Assembly: GCA_017517035.1 (NCBI GenBank)
Contig: JAFXAN010000018.1
Location: forward strand, 1-39,524
Origin: Clostridia bacterium
GTDB lineage: Bacteria; Bacillota; Clostridia; Oscillospirales; CAG-272
DNA: 39,524 bases
Direction of reading: 5' to 3'
Part shown: piece after piece, positions 24,378-32,944 of the stretch
Layout: the number at the start of each line of letters is the position of its first letter
Position numbering within the stretch: position 1 is the stretch's first letter
Position numbers and translations under genes: made by a program
The notes under the pieces: model-generated
What the model saw: only the letters and a program-made list of their open reading frames with translations
Databases searched by the model: none
What the model was told of the DNA's origin: nothing

Positions 24378-25484
24378 ATGATTATCGGATGTACAAAAAA
24401 GGTACTTGATTATATCGGTATTGGTGTTGTTGAAGAGAATGGATTGACAGATCCTTTGTTTTCTTGGACAGCAAATCTTATTATTGTGAATCGTCGCAAA
24501 ACATTGGTTGTTATGAACGATAAAGCCAAATGTTGCTTTATTCTTTATGGAATTACGGCGAAAAGCATTTCGCAAATTCAGAAATTGATATTGGATGGCA
24601 TTCGTTCGATGATGGAGAGCGAATATATTTCAGATGAAATAATAGAAAAATATATTATCGATTGCTCGAAGAATATTACTTTTAGCAAAACCGCTTCTCG
24701 TTCTGTGATAACCTACTGTAATAGGGCATGTGAAAGAGTAGGTCTCTTTAGCAATTTGTTTGAAGCAAATGGTATGTTTCAAAAGAGTCTTTTGCCTTGG
24801 ATAAATGCTAATTTGATAGCTTCGGATGGATTTTGTTTGCCTTGTGAAATTCTACTGTCCTCTCTTAAAGAAAAATATGGAGAAGCGATTCAGTCTGCCC
24901 ATATGGCGGAGCTCGAGGTTACTCTTGATTTGCTGACTCCTTGTAAGAGGAGGATTATGATTCCAAGCGATTTTAACTTTTATCAACTGCATATGGTTTT
25001 ACAAAACATATTTGAATGGAAAGATTATCACTACCATAATTTCATATTGAAGAAGGATGCCAAAGGAATTCCGACAACTATAGTTCAACCATTGTTTATG
25101 CAAGATGAAATTTTTGAAACTCAAGCGATAGATAGTGAGAAAATTACCGTTCGTGAAGTGTTTGAAAAACAGCGTTTAATTGAATATGAATACGATTTTG
25201 GTGATAGTTGGATGCATACGATCAAATTGAATCGGTTTATAGAAAATTGTAACGATCCTTATGCTCGTTGCATAGAGCTTGTTGGAGATGCCCCTATGGA
25301 GGATTGCGGAGGGGCTCACGGTTTTGATGAACTTATGAAAATACTCACTGATCCCAACCATGCTGATTATAATAATATCGTAGAATGGCTTGGTACGTCC
25401 GAATGGCACTCTTCAGATTTGAAACATATAAATTTTAGAATCAAAGATGCTTATCGCTACCCCTTTCCAACTGCCCAAGAGTAA
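24378..25484 (+). CDS. DUF6933-like / plasmid pRiA4b ORF-3-family protein
   Basis: A 368-aa protein; ATG at 24378 with AGGAGG 6 bases upstream. The N-terminal part (NLIIVNRRKTLVVMNDKAKCCFILYGI) resembles the DUF6933 domain. The C-terminal half (about 185-350) is the pRiA4b ORF-3 fold: YQLHMVLQNIFEWKDYHYHNF, IEYEYDFGDSWMHTIKL, and PMEDCGGAHGF. This family is common on plasmids and islands of gut bacteria; its biochemical role is unknown. It begins just right of R1 and is controlled by the inverted-repeat promoter. Confidence 0.75.
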   Translation: MIIGCTKKVLDYIGIGVVEENGLTDPLFSWTANLIIVNRRKTLVVMNDKAKCCFILYGITAKSISQIQKLILDGIRSMMESEYISDEIIEKYIIDCSKNITFSKTASRSVITYCNRACERVGLFSNLFEANGMFQKSLLPWINANLIASDGFCLPCEILLSSLKEKYGEAIQSAHMAELEVTLDLLTPCKRRIMIPSDFNFYQLHMVLQNIFEWKDYHYHNFILKKDAKGIPTTIVQPLFMQDEIFETQAIDSEKITVREVFEKQRLIEYEYDFGDSWMHTIKLNRFIENCNDPYARCIELVGDAPMEDCGGAHGFDELMKILTDPNHADYNNIVEWLGTSEWHSSDLKHINFRIKDAYRYPFPTAQE

Positions 25485-25505
25485 CTTAGAAATGAAATAG
25501 AACCC

Positions 25506-26048
25506 ATGACAGAACTTGAAAAAATCGCTTATGCAAAATCATTTATTGATAAGTTGGCGAATGGAATAAACCCCTTGGATGATACTATGATTCCGGAGGG
25601 TGACGTTATCAATAATGTACGTTTGTCGCGCTGCTTTTTCTACGTGTCCGATATTCTTGGACAAGTGTATGAAAATGGTGGTATCGGTAAGGTAGAGAAG
25701 ACGATCCCTTTTTCAATAACACCGGAGCAACTGGCAAACTTTGAGGTTTCCCCGTATCCAATTTCCGGAAGCGAGATCTCAAAAAAATTAGATGCTCTTG
25801 TTAAAAATCCTCTTATGAAGTCATTTTCTGTTCAAAAACTAAATCAGTGGTTGATTCAGCAAGGACTTTTATGTGAAACTACCGATCCTTTTGGAAAACC
25901 TAGAAAAATGCCTACAGAACAAGGTAAAGCTATGGGAATTTTAACAGAGACAAAAATGGGACGCGAGGGCGAGTACATAGCGGTTTTGTTTGATACCAAA
26001 GCACAGCGGTTTATAGTTAATAATATATACGAGATTTTGAATGCGTAA
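25506..26048 (+). CDS. Conserved hypothetical protein, 180 aa
   Basis: The frame starts MTELEKIAYAKSFIDKLANG and runs to ILNA. It is soluble and mixed alpha/beta. A helical middle (SEISKKLDALVKNPLMKSFSVQKLNQWLIQQGLL) looks like a helix-turn-helix or wedge, and a beta-rich tail follows. It follows the pRiA4b-like gene by 21 bp, so it is probably co-transcribed. This type of protein is frequent in Clostridia islands, but I cannot name its function. It ends inside the start of unit R2. Confidence 0.6.
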   Translation: MTELEKIAYAKSFIDKLANGINPLDDTMIPEGDVINNVRLSRCFFYVSDILGQVYENGGIGKVEKTIPFSITPEQLANFEVSPYPISGSEISKKLDALVKNPLMKSFSVQKLNQWLIQQGLLCETTDPFGKPRKMPTEQGKAMGILTETKMGREGEYIAVLFDTKAQRFIVNNIYEILNA

Positions 26049-26098
26049 TAAATCTGTTGCCCAATGTGTGGCGCAGTTGGTCAAGCGCTTGCCCTTGG

Positions 26099-26347
26099 GG
26101 CCTCTACCACCCCAATGGCGTCCCCGGAAGGGAACTATGCCGTTTTCTTGTCTTATTTTGGAATATCGTGCCGTATTTATGCTTTTTTGCACCTTTTTTG
26201 TGATTATCTTGCTCCTTAAATCATGTACCTTGGTGCATAATTTCACCCACTATGCACCTCTGCTATGCACCGATTTCCTATGCACCATGCAAATTTCAGG
26301 ACCTTCGGTGCTTTTATTATACCTCTTTTTAAGGCGGTTGTCAATAG
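26099..26347 (-). repeat. Unit R2: 249-bp repeat with iterons and a leftward promoter
   Basis: It matches R3 (32579-32826) over its whole length with about a dozen differences and one 1-bp gap. Three direct nonamers CTATGCACC start at 26250, 26263 and 26278, and an inverted GGTGCATAA is at 26232. A minus-strand promoter, TTGACA (26344-26339)-17-TATAAT (26321-26316), fires leftward through them. The tRNA-3'-like block present in R1 and R3 is missing here; the sequence changes at 26098. It abuts the truncated end of the integrase gene. Confidence 0.8.
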
Positions 26348-27460
26348 ATGTAAAATTGATAACGGGTACGTTTGGAAAATTTCTGCGCCAAGCTCAAGTC
26401 AAACGGTAGACCTGTCAAGCGCGATGTTTGCGGTCTGGGACTTGCCAAATAGGTGATTCGAAGCATCCATGCTCATTGCAAAGCCGCACTTGAAAAGTCG
26501 GTTGCGGAAAAGCTTATCCGTCAGAATTCTGCTATTTGATGCAAACTACCGCCTAAGAAAACGCCCGAAGTCAAAATACTCACGCCCGAAGCGATGCAAA
26601 AGCTCCTGTACCAAGCTCAGATCGAAGGATTCTACGAGATGTTCACACTCGACCTTGCCACAGGCTTGCGTCGTGGTGAGATAGTCGGTCTGCAATGGAA
26701 GGATATCGACTTCGAAACCGGAACGCTCTCTGTTACAAAGCAGGTACGGTATGTTAAAGGGCAATTGGTAATCGATCCACCCAATACTAAGGCATCGGAG
26801 CGAAGTATCATTCTCTCTCCACCTGTACTCGAAATGCTCACCGAGTATCGGAAAACTGTCAATTCGATATGGCTGTTCCCATCACCCGTGAAGAAAGAGG
26901 ATGTGCCGAGAGATCCGTCAGCGTGCAGAAAAGCACTTGCCAGGATTCTCGAACGAGCTGAGTGCGAGCACATGTCGTTCCACGCCATGCGCCATACCTT
27001 CGCCTCTAACGCCTTCCACTACGGCATGGACGTCAAGACCTTGGCGAGCACCATAGGGCACGAAAGCGTAGAAACAACTTTGAACGTCTATGCACATAGC
27101 TCCGAGCAGATGAAGCGAGATGCCGCAAAAAAGATCGACGAAGCCATTGGCACAGTTCTCGGCGCGGATGTGACCGCTTCTGACGCCTACTGTGGCGATG
27201 GAAATGGTGACGGACAAGAACCCACCAATGACGCCAACAAGCCTAAAACAGTGGAATTTAAGTCCTACCAGCTCAAATACCGCAAGCGTGGAACAGGTTC
27301 GATCCATCAGGTCAGCAAGAACGTGTGGGAAGAGAGATATACTCCGACGGTTAATGGTAAGCGCATCGCACGGAATATCTACGCTGATAGCGAGGAAGAG
27401 TGCGAGGTAAAGCTTGAGGCGCTGATCAAGGAGATGAAAGCGGAGTTCGGGATTCGATAA
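26348..27460 (+). pseudogene. Tyrosine integrase remnant with two in-frame stops and a C-terminal arm-binding-like domain
   Basis: The catalytic domain is intact: TGLRRGE (Arg), HAMRHTFA (His-x-x-Arg), GHESVETTLNVYAH (His and Tyr). The frame continues upstream as a core-binding domain (NGRPVKRDVCGLGLAK, then VIRSIHAHCKAALEK) but is broken by TAG at 26450-26452 and TGA at 26537-26539. The N-terminus is lost at the R2 border. The last uninterrupted stretch starts at 26594 (288 aa). The last 70 residues (KYRKRGTGSIHQVSKNVWEE ... YADSEEECEVKLEALI) look like the arm-DNA-binding domain that Tn916-type integrases carry at the N-terminus, so here it is displaced to the C-terminus. Probably inactive. 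It is more GC-rich than its neighbours. Confidence 0.85.
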
Positions 27461-27693
27461 AGTCAGAAATTGATATGCAGTAAGCAAAGAATAGGACGCC
27501 CCATTGTCTATATGGGCAATTCGCAGTGATTAAAAAACAATTTAATCGAAAAAATCAAGTAAAACGATGGAAAACGCTCTAAAATCACAAAAAAACATGT
27601 ATAAATTGTAAAAAATAAATTTTTTGTGAAAAACTATTGCATAAAAAATATTTTTTGTATATAATATTAGTGAAGAAAGAGAGGTAAAGAGTT
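27461..27693 (+). promoter_or_regulatory. Intergenic region with promoter of the ATPase gene
   Basis: TTGCAT at 27637-27642, 17 bp (itself an A/T palindrome AAAAAATATTTTTT), TATAAT at 27660-27665. Upstream, GCAGTAAGCAAAGAATAGG at 27477-27495 is one of the recurring junction motifs, followed by a small hairpin near 27499-27519. Confidence 0.7.
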
Positions 27694-28959
27694 ATGTTGA
27701 TCTCTTTGAAATTAAACAATTGCTTTATTTACAACAACGAAGTAGAATTCTCGATGCGCGCTAATATGCATCACAAACGATTCAAGAGCAACTTGACATC
27801 CTTTGGACAAATACATGTTTTGAAAACTGCGATGTTGATTGGTCCTAACAATGCCGGAAAAACTAATTTCATTAGATGTTTGGCAGCGATTAGAGATATG
27901 ATGCTGAATCGCTCAGGAATAAGGATGAATAGTAATTTGTTCAGCGACAATCCTATTGCAGAATTTGAAGTTGTATTTCTCTCGGAAAAAACGGAGTATT
28001 TGTTCGAAGTAAAATATAACGCTCAAACGAATGAATATGTGTATGAGCGATTTGCTGAAGTATCGTATGATGTTCATAAGAACAGAAAAGAAACTACATG
28101 GTTTATCAAAGATACTGTGGACCAAGTATATAAGTGCGAAAACAGCGAATTAGTTACTGTAATGAAAGTCGCGTCCAAAAACAATATATTGATTCATTTG
28201 ATTGATGTCGAACATTTTGAAATGCTTGAAAAAGCAAAACAGATTATCGTTGGATTTGCAGAAAAGATTGATATTATTGACATGAATAATATTCCTCTTA
28301 AGAAAACGATTGATATGCTGAAAATGTCAGATGAGAAGAAAACCAAGATAGTAAACTTCATTCTGAATGCCGATTTGTCAATGGACGATTACAAATACCT
28401 GAGCGATGATGAATTAAAGGTTAGGATTGATCTGCCCGAAGAAAATGTAAAGCCTCAGGAGAATGCATTGAATGTAGCGGCACCTATTATGGAAATGCTT
28501 CATTTAGCATCTGTATATAAGGGAAAAATTGTACCGAGTATTATATTTGATTCTACCGGAACCAAGAAGATTGCAGCAATTGCAAGTTATGTAATTGATG
28601 CACTTGAAAATGGCAAGATATTGGTAATAGATGAGCTTGATAACAGTTTGCACTTTAAACTTACCCGAGCAATTGTTGCACTCTTCAACAATGAACTGAA
28701 TGCAGAAGCACAGCTGATTTGTACGGTGCATGACGTTTCCTTACTGGATTGCCAAAACCTGTTTAGAAAAGACCAAATTTGGTTCGCTCATAAAGACAGA
28801 GATAATGCATATCTGTACTCCTTAACAGAGTTCACGTCTGAAAAAGACGGTGTAAGGGGTGTAAGCGATTTGATTGACAGATATCGCATGGGTGTATTTG
28901 GTGCGCTCCCAGAGCCGGACCTGTTCAAGACTTTGGAGGAGGTATTCGCTAATGGCTAA
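27694..28959 (+). CDS. AAA ATPase (AAA_15/OLD-like), first gene of a candidate defence pair
   Basis: A 421-aa ABC/SMC-like ATPase. Walker A GPNNAGKT at 50-57, Walker B ILVIDELDNSLH with Asp313 and Glu314, and the switch His346 in CTVHD. It belongs to the AAA_15/AAA_21 type found in OLD nucleases, RloA and related anti-phage systems. A DNA end or phage protein would normally trigger its ATPase. There is no nuclease domain in the protein; the next gene probably supplies it. The two overlap by 8 bp, so they are co-translated. Confidence 0.85.
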   Translation: MLISLKLNNCFIYNNEVEFSMRANMHHKRFKSNLTSFGQIHVLKTAMLIGPNNAGKTNFIRCLAAIRDMMLNRSGIRMNSNLFSDNPIAEFEVVFLSEKTEYLFEVKYNAQTNEYVYERFAEVSYDVHKNRKETTWFIKDTVDQVYKCENSELVTVMKVASKNNILIHLIDVEHFEMLEKAKQIIVGFAEKIDIIDMNNIPLKKTIDMLKMSDEKKTKIVNFILNADLSMDDYKYLSDDELKVRIDLPEENVKPQENALNVAAPIMEMLHLASVYKGKIVPSIIFDSTGTKKIAAIASYVIDALENGKILVIDELDNSLHFKLTRAIVALFNNELNAEAQLICTVHDVSLLDCQNLFRKDQIWFAHKDRDNAYLYSLTEFTSEKDGVRGVSDLIDRYRMGVFGALPEPDLFKTLEEVFANG

Positions 28960-29581
28960 TCTTCCTCAAATCAGTAAAAAACAGAAAATCTGCATTATCT
29001 GTGAGGGGTTAGAGGATCATTCTTATATAAACCGGCTTGAGGAATTACGAGTATGGAAAGATGTTTATGACTTTGTTCCCATAAACGTAAAAAGTGCGTC
29101 CAATATATTCCCGAGATATCAGAACGAATATAACAATAATAGCTATTCAGCGATTCTTGTTTTCTGTGACACGGATAAAGCTCCGTACAGAGAATATGCG
29201 CAAGTCAAAAGGAAAATCAATGAGTTTCACAACAAGACCTCTGCATCAAGCAAGGTGGTGATTTTTGCTAATCCGTGTACCATGCAGATCATTCTTTCAC
29301 ATTTTGGAGATGTAATGTTAACCACACAGTCAAAGAGGACAAACGCTCCTTTGATTTGCGATTTGACGGGAGTGGCGGATTATGACGCTCATGAAGATCA
29401 AGTGAAAGCGATTTGTAGAAAGATCACCAGGACCAACTATGAGGCGATGAAGCTTAGAATTGCAAATATTAACCGTGGAGATCAGACAACGAGTAGCACT
29501 AATTTTATGGACTTTATTGAAAGGTTTGAGTCCGATGATTTAAGATGGATAAAGACACTTAACAAGGCTCTTTCGGAGTAA
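28952..29581 (+). CDS. TOPRIM/RloB-like putative nuclease partner
   Basis: A 209-aa protein; ATG at 28952 with GGAGGAGG about 10 bases upstream, overlapping the ATPase gene. The N-terminus KICIICEGLEDHSYINRL has Glu18, and AILVFCDTDK has Asp73 and Asp75. This Glu plus DxD pattern is that of TOPRIM or RloB-like nucleases. ATPase plus such a partner is the arrangement of RloAB and related abortive-infection systems. Similarity is to the motif pattern and not to a named family, so the assignment is moderate. Confidence 0.65.
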   Translation: MANLPQISKKQKICIICEGLEDHSYINRLEELRVWKDVYDFVPINVKSASNIFPRYQNEYNNNSYSAILVFCDTDKAPYREYAQVKRKINEFHNKTSASSKVVIFANPCTMQIILSHFGDVMLTTQSKRTNAPLICDLTGVADYDAHEDQVKAICRKITRTNYEAMKLRIANINRGDQTTSSTNFMDFIERFESDDLRWIKTLNKALSE

Positions 29582-29591
29582 TGTTCCATAA

Positions 29592-29626
29592 AGGCGATTC
29601 TCGTTTTTTACGAGAATCGCCTCTTT
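29592..29626 (+). terminator. Terminator of the ATPase-TOPRIM pair
   Basis: AGGCGATTCTCGT (29592-29604) and ACGAGAATCGCCT (29610-29622) form a perfect 13-bp stem with a TTTTT loop. It starts 11 bp after the stop and is followed by CTTTC. Confidence 0.85.
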
Positions 29627-29685
29627 CACAACAAAGAATAACGCCTCAAAATTTGAGACGCAGTAAACAAAGAAAAGGAGTAACA

Positions 29686-31179
29686 ATGAAAAGCAAGTTA
29701 TCAGATCATAAATTGAAAAAGGGAAAATTCATTACTCCCATCAATTCTATACCGTTAATGCAAGAGTTATCTGATGAAAAGTCTTGGACATACGGTCGCA
29801 TGCCGGAGTATGTTTGGATTGGCTTGATATTGCACACATTGGGGCGCAATGAAGGATTAAACAAACTATATAAAATAATTTTGGAGTTGCATAAGTTAGC
29901 ACCTGACTTGTCTACAGCGAGGTTATCTCAAATATTAAAATTGGAATCGGACATTCAAAAGAAATTCTATAATTTCATAATAGGTGAGATCGGACGTGAA
30001 GTTCTTGCTCCGTTAACTGTTATAGCTACAGAAAGTGATAATCCTGAATTCTGCGAGGCTTTCTTTATGGTTGATTTGAGCATAGAGGAGAGATGTGATG
30101 CATTAACCGACACGATGAAAAAGATAATGGGGCATCAAACCCATGAGTCAACCGACATTAGATTTGTTGCCCTTTACTATTATTTGCTTAAAGGCAGAAT
30201 GCATTTACCAAAACAACAAATCGAACTTATTACGAGTTATCCTCGACTATCTCATGGTGCTGAGGAGATGCGAATGGTAAGACCGAGTGTTAGATCTCTT
30301 GAGATGATGATGCTAAATTTCGAAGAACCCGATTCAATATATATACAAAAATTTTGGAGGAGAATTAGTGAAATGACAGAATGCACACTTTATACACTTG
30401 AGTTCCCAATTGAAAAACGTGACATTGATGAATACATGGAAAAACTTCATAAGATTTTCGAGTATTTATCTGAACTATATGTTGCAGTATCTCCTTTTGA
30501 AGATAAAATGAATGTTTTGTTGGGGATAGCTACGTATTCCTATAAGCGATTGAAAGAAGCGTATGAGCACAACTTGTTTAATTCTATCTCCGGTAGAAAT
30601 TGTGTAAGAGGGCTCATCGAGAATTACATGATGATGAAGTATCTTGTGAAAAATGAAGCTAATCACGAGAATATATGGAAAGATTATAAACTGTATGGGT
30701 TAGGAAGTTATAAGCTTGTGCTGGCAAAGCATAGAGAGTTTGGTGCAGAAGGTGAACCCCATTTCGATCAAGGATATATCGAGGCAATTGTTAATGAGTT
30801 TAAGGAGGAAGAATTCATTAATATGGATACAGGATATTTTAATAAACAGGGCATTAGAGAAAAATTTGATAGTGTAGACGAAAAACTTTTATACGGTTTA
30901 TATTATGACTATGATTCTTCTTTTGAGCATGGTTTGTGGGGCGCTATTAGAGAATCTTCGTTATTAAAATGCAACAATCCTGCTCATCAATATCACTGCA
31001 TTCCTGACATTGATGATATAATAGTTTTAAAATCTGTAATGCCTGATTGCGTGATGGTGATGAATAAAACTTTATCATTTTTAGACGAGTTATATTCTTT
31101 GCCAAAAGCACTATTTGAGGAGGTGATTGGTTTTGAAATCAAATCTTTTAATGGAGAAGATGACGCAAATACAAATTGA
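29686..31179 (+). CDS. DUF5677-like protein
   Basis: A 497-aa protein; ATG at 29686 with AAAGGAG 7-8 bases upstream; an earlier frame start lies inside the terminator and is not used. The C-terminal half carries NSISGRNCVRGLIENYMMMK and later YDSSFEHGLWGAI, matching the Arg-x-x-x-Glu and Ser-x-x-x-His pattern of DUF5677, a helical, HEPN-like family seen near defence genes. The N-terminal 250 residues are helical and unassigned. It overlaps the next gene. The junction motif GCAGTAAACAAAGAAAAGG lies directly in its leader. Confidence 0.6.
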   Translation: MKSKLSDHKLKKGKFITPINSIPLMQELSDEKSWTYGRMPEYVWIGLILHTLGRNEGLNKLYKIILELHKLAPDLSTARLSQILKLESDIQKKFYNFIIGEIGREVLAPLTVIATESDNPEFCEAFFMVDLSIEERCDALTDTMKKIMGHQTHESTDIRFVALYYYLLKGRMHLPKQQIELITSYPRLSHGAEEMRMVRPSVRSLEMMMLNFEEPDSIYIQKFWRRISEMTECTLYTLEFPIEKRDIDEYMEKLHKIFEYLSELYVAVSPFEDKMNVLLGIATYSYKRLKEAYEHNLFNSISGRNCVRGLIENYMMMKYLVKNEANHENIWKDYKLYGLGSYKLVLAKHREFGAEGEPHFDQGYIEAIVNEFKEEEFINMDTGYFNKQGIREKFDSVDEKLLYGLYYDYDSSFEHGLWGAIRESSLLKCNNPAHQYHCIPDIDDIIVLKSVMPDCVMVMNKTLSFLDELYSLPKALFEEVIGFEIKSFNGEDDANTN

Positions 31180-32227
31180 ATATAAAACATTGCTTCAGAA
31201 ATTATTGCCGAAGTTAAAAACTGACTTTTCTGTTCAGGCGTTAGATGAAATAAATTTGTTTTGGTACAGGCATATGGATGTTGTCCGATTGTATCTGGCG
31301 TTTGGATTTGCGGGCGATGAGAGTTATGTTTTTACGGCAGCCACTTATTTGGATTATGATGATAATGAGCATCTTCCGTTTCTTCTTATTGGACAGCAGC
31401 ATATTGTAGATGATCCGCTTAGTAAATATTCTTCTATTTGCAAAAACTTAGCAGACGGAAAAGCATCTCATACATTGTACGGTCAAATTGGGAAAACAGC
31501 TGAAGATGACATTAAAATAATTGAAAATTGTCAAGGTAGCATATTTGTAGTGCCTTTGAGATTGTTCAATCAGTATGCTTCATCTAAAGAGTTTTTTGAA
31601 CTTGGAGAGCGCACGTTTGCAAGTTTATTTATCGACATTGAAGGTCTAAAAGATTTTTTCTCAAAATGTAATACTCTCGATGATATTTTGAGTCATGCCA
31701 GAAGCGATATAGAGGATTTAGTTCGTTTTTCCGAAAGCGATGATAGAAACCTTGATTTTAAGACGCGGTTTGCTGAGGCTCTAAAAGAAAACGACTATAT
31801 GATAGATGACTCCAAATCAGATGCGTACAAATTCTTCATGCTGGTGTATGGATGTATACAACAAGCAATAGATGTTATCATTTCATGTTTGGAATATAAT
31901 TGTATACCATTTATTAGATATCCCGTGGTATTACACTATATATCTTTGCTTACTGAAAATCTGAAAACAGTGGAGCATATAGATACGATCAGATATAAAA
32001 TGAGTATAGCTTTTGTATTGCACAATTTGATTGATAAAGAAAGGCTATCTAAAGTTAATACACAAGACTTTATTGCATTCAGTGAAGAATACGATTTTAA
32101 CAGGAAACTCTTCGAATGTTTTGAATCAAAAGGTATCAATCAAGATACATTTTTGAGGCATGAGGTAGGAGGGTTGATGCTTGATGCCTTGGAAAACTTC
32201 TATTTGTGGATTGAATCGAAGCAATAA
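31133..32227 (+). CDS. Unknown partner of the DUF5677-like gene
   Basis: About 364 aa, beginning at a TTG that lies 8 bases after AGGAGGT (31118-31124); TTG 31127 and ATG 31151 are alternatives. The overlap of about 47 bp with the previous gene implies coupling. The sequence is soluble, mostly helical after residue 200, with an alpha/beta beginning (HMDVVRLYLAFGFAGDESYVF). No catalytic motif stands out. With its partner it forms a two-gene unit that resembles defence modules in layout; no function can be assigned. Confidence 0.6.
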   Translation: MKSNLLMEKMTQIQIEYKTLLQKLLPKLKTDFSVQALDEINLFWYRHMDVVRLYLAFGFAGDESYVFTAATYLDYDDNEHLPFLLIGQQHIVDDPLSKYSSICKNLADGKASHTLYGQIGKTAEDDIKIIENCQGSIFVVPLRLFNQYASSKEFFELGERTFASLFIDIEGLKDFFSKCNTLDDILSHARSDIEDLVRFSESDDRNLDFKTRFAEALKENDYMIDDSKSDAYKFFMLVYGCIQQAIDVIISCLEYNCIPFIRYPVVLHYISLLTENLKTVEHIDTIRYKMSIAFVLHNLIDKERLSKVNTQDFIAFSEEYDFNRKLFECFESKGINQDTFLRHEVGGLMLDALENFYLWIESKQ

Positions 32228-32306
32228 TATTTTCAGCTTAATGCAAAACTAAAGTGCAGATATTGCATCGCAGAAAACAAAGAAAAAGCTATCCTAAAAA
32301 CTTAAA

Positions 32307-32336
32307 ACGGCGGTTCTCAAAGCAGAGAACCGCCGT
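32307..32336 (+). terminator. Terminator of the DUF5677-like unit
   Basis: ACGGCGGTTCTC (32307-32318) and GAGAACCGCCGT (32325-32336) form a 12-bp stem with a 6-nt loop, preceded by another copy of the GCAGAAAACAAAGAAAAAG motif at 32272. Confidence 0.8.
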
Positions 32337-32521
32337 CATTTTGCATAAAATTAAAATCGCAAAGTGCCGAAAACCCTTATGGAATATAGCTTTTTCGTGA
32401 CAAATGTGGTCAAATATGTGGTCGTACCCGATTTTGAGCCGATTTTGAGCAAAAAAATAGCGGACGTTTTCGAGGCGGTGTGATCACCCAAAAGCCCGAA
32501 AAAGCCCGTAAAATAAAGAAA
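32337..32521. other. Non-coding remnant between terminator and R3
   Basis: About 185 bp without a convincing gene. It has a near-direct repeat ATGTGGTCAAATATGTGGTC near 32405-32424 and GATTTTGAGC repeated at about 32431 and 32442. It may be leftover integrase-element DNA. Confidence 0.35.
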
Positions 32522-32549
32522 ATTCGGAGGTTCATTATGAACCTCCGAA
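32522..32549 (-). terminator. Intrinsic terminator of unit R3
   Basis: A TTCGGAGGTTC/GAACCTCCGAA stem, with a T-rich tract downstream on the minus strand. It touches the tRNA-like block, as in R1, but its sequence differs. Confidence 0.75.
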
Positions 32550-32550
32550 C

Positions 32551-32826
32551 TGGTCTGAGTGACAAGACTTGAACTTGCGGCCTCTACCACCCCAATGGCG
32601 TCCCCGGAAGGAAACTATGCCGTTTTTTTGTCTTATTTCGGAATATCGTGCCGTATTTATGCTTTTTTGCACCTTTTTTGTGATTATCTTGCTTCGCAAA
32701 TCATGTACTTTGGTGCATAATTTCACCCACTATGCACCTCTGCTATGCACCGATTTCCTATGCACCATGCAAATTTCAGGACCTTCGGTGCCTTATTATA
32801 CCTCTTTTTCAGGCGATTGTCAATAG
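32551..32826 (-). repeat. Unit R3: tRNA-3'-like block plus iterons and leftward promoter
   Basis: It combines the 45-bp tRNA-like block of R1 (32551-32595) with the 248-bp body of R2 (32579-32826). Nonamers CTATGCACC start at 32730, 32743 and 32758. The minus-strand promoter is TTGACA (32823-32818)-17-TATAAT (32800-32795). Transcription would run from the promoter through the iterons and tRNA-like 3' end to the terminator at 32522. The minus-strand 63-aa frame reading into FKSCHSDQ is a tRNA read-through artefact. Confidence 0.8.
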
Positions 32827-32876
32827 TCGTAAAAATGGGAATCATGAAAAAATTATTCTAATGTTTTTTGAAGCTA

Positions 32877-32905
32877 TAGACAGGTTAACAAAATTGTGTT
32901 ATAAT
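32877..32905 (+). promoter_or_regulatory. Promoter of cas9
   Basis: TAGACA at 32877-32882, 17 bp, TATAAT at 32900-32905. The stretch AAATTGTGTTATAATGAA is also found in the retron promoter. Confidence 0.7.
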
Positions 32906-32944
32906 GAAAAACGATACCAAATATTGTAGAAGGATGGTAAGAAA

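Noticed and set aside
25941..26246. Minus-strand frames in R2 and R3 (32535-32726) starting MKLCTKVHDLRSK
   Set aside because: The few differences between the two copies all change amino acids, there is no good ribosome binding site, and one copy ends in tRNA read-through (FKSCHSDQ).
26041..26409. 122-aa plus-strand frame over R2
   Set aside because: It follows the repeat body across the integrase border and has no domain or start signal.
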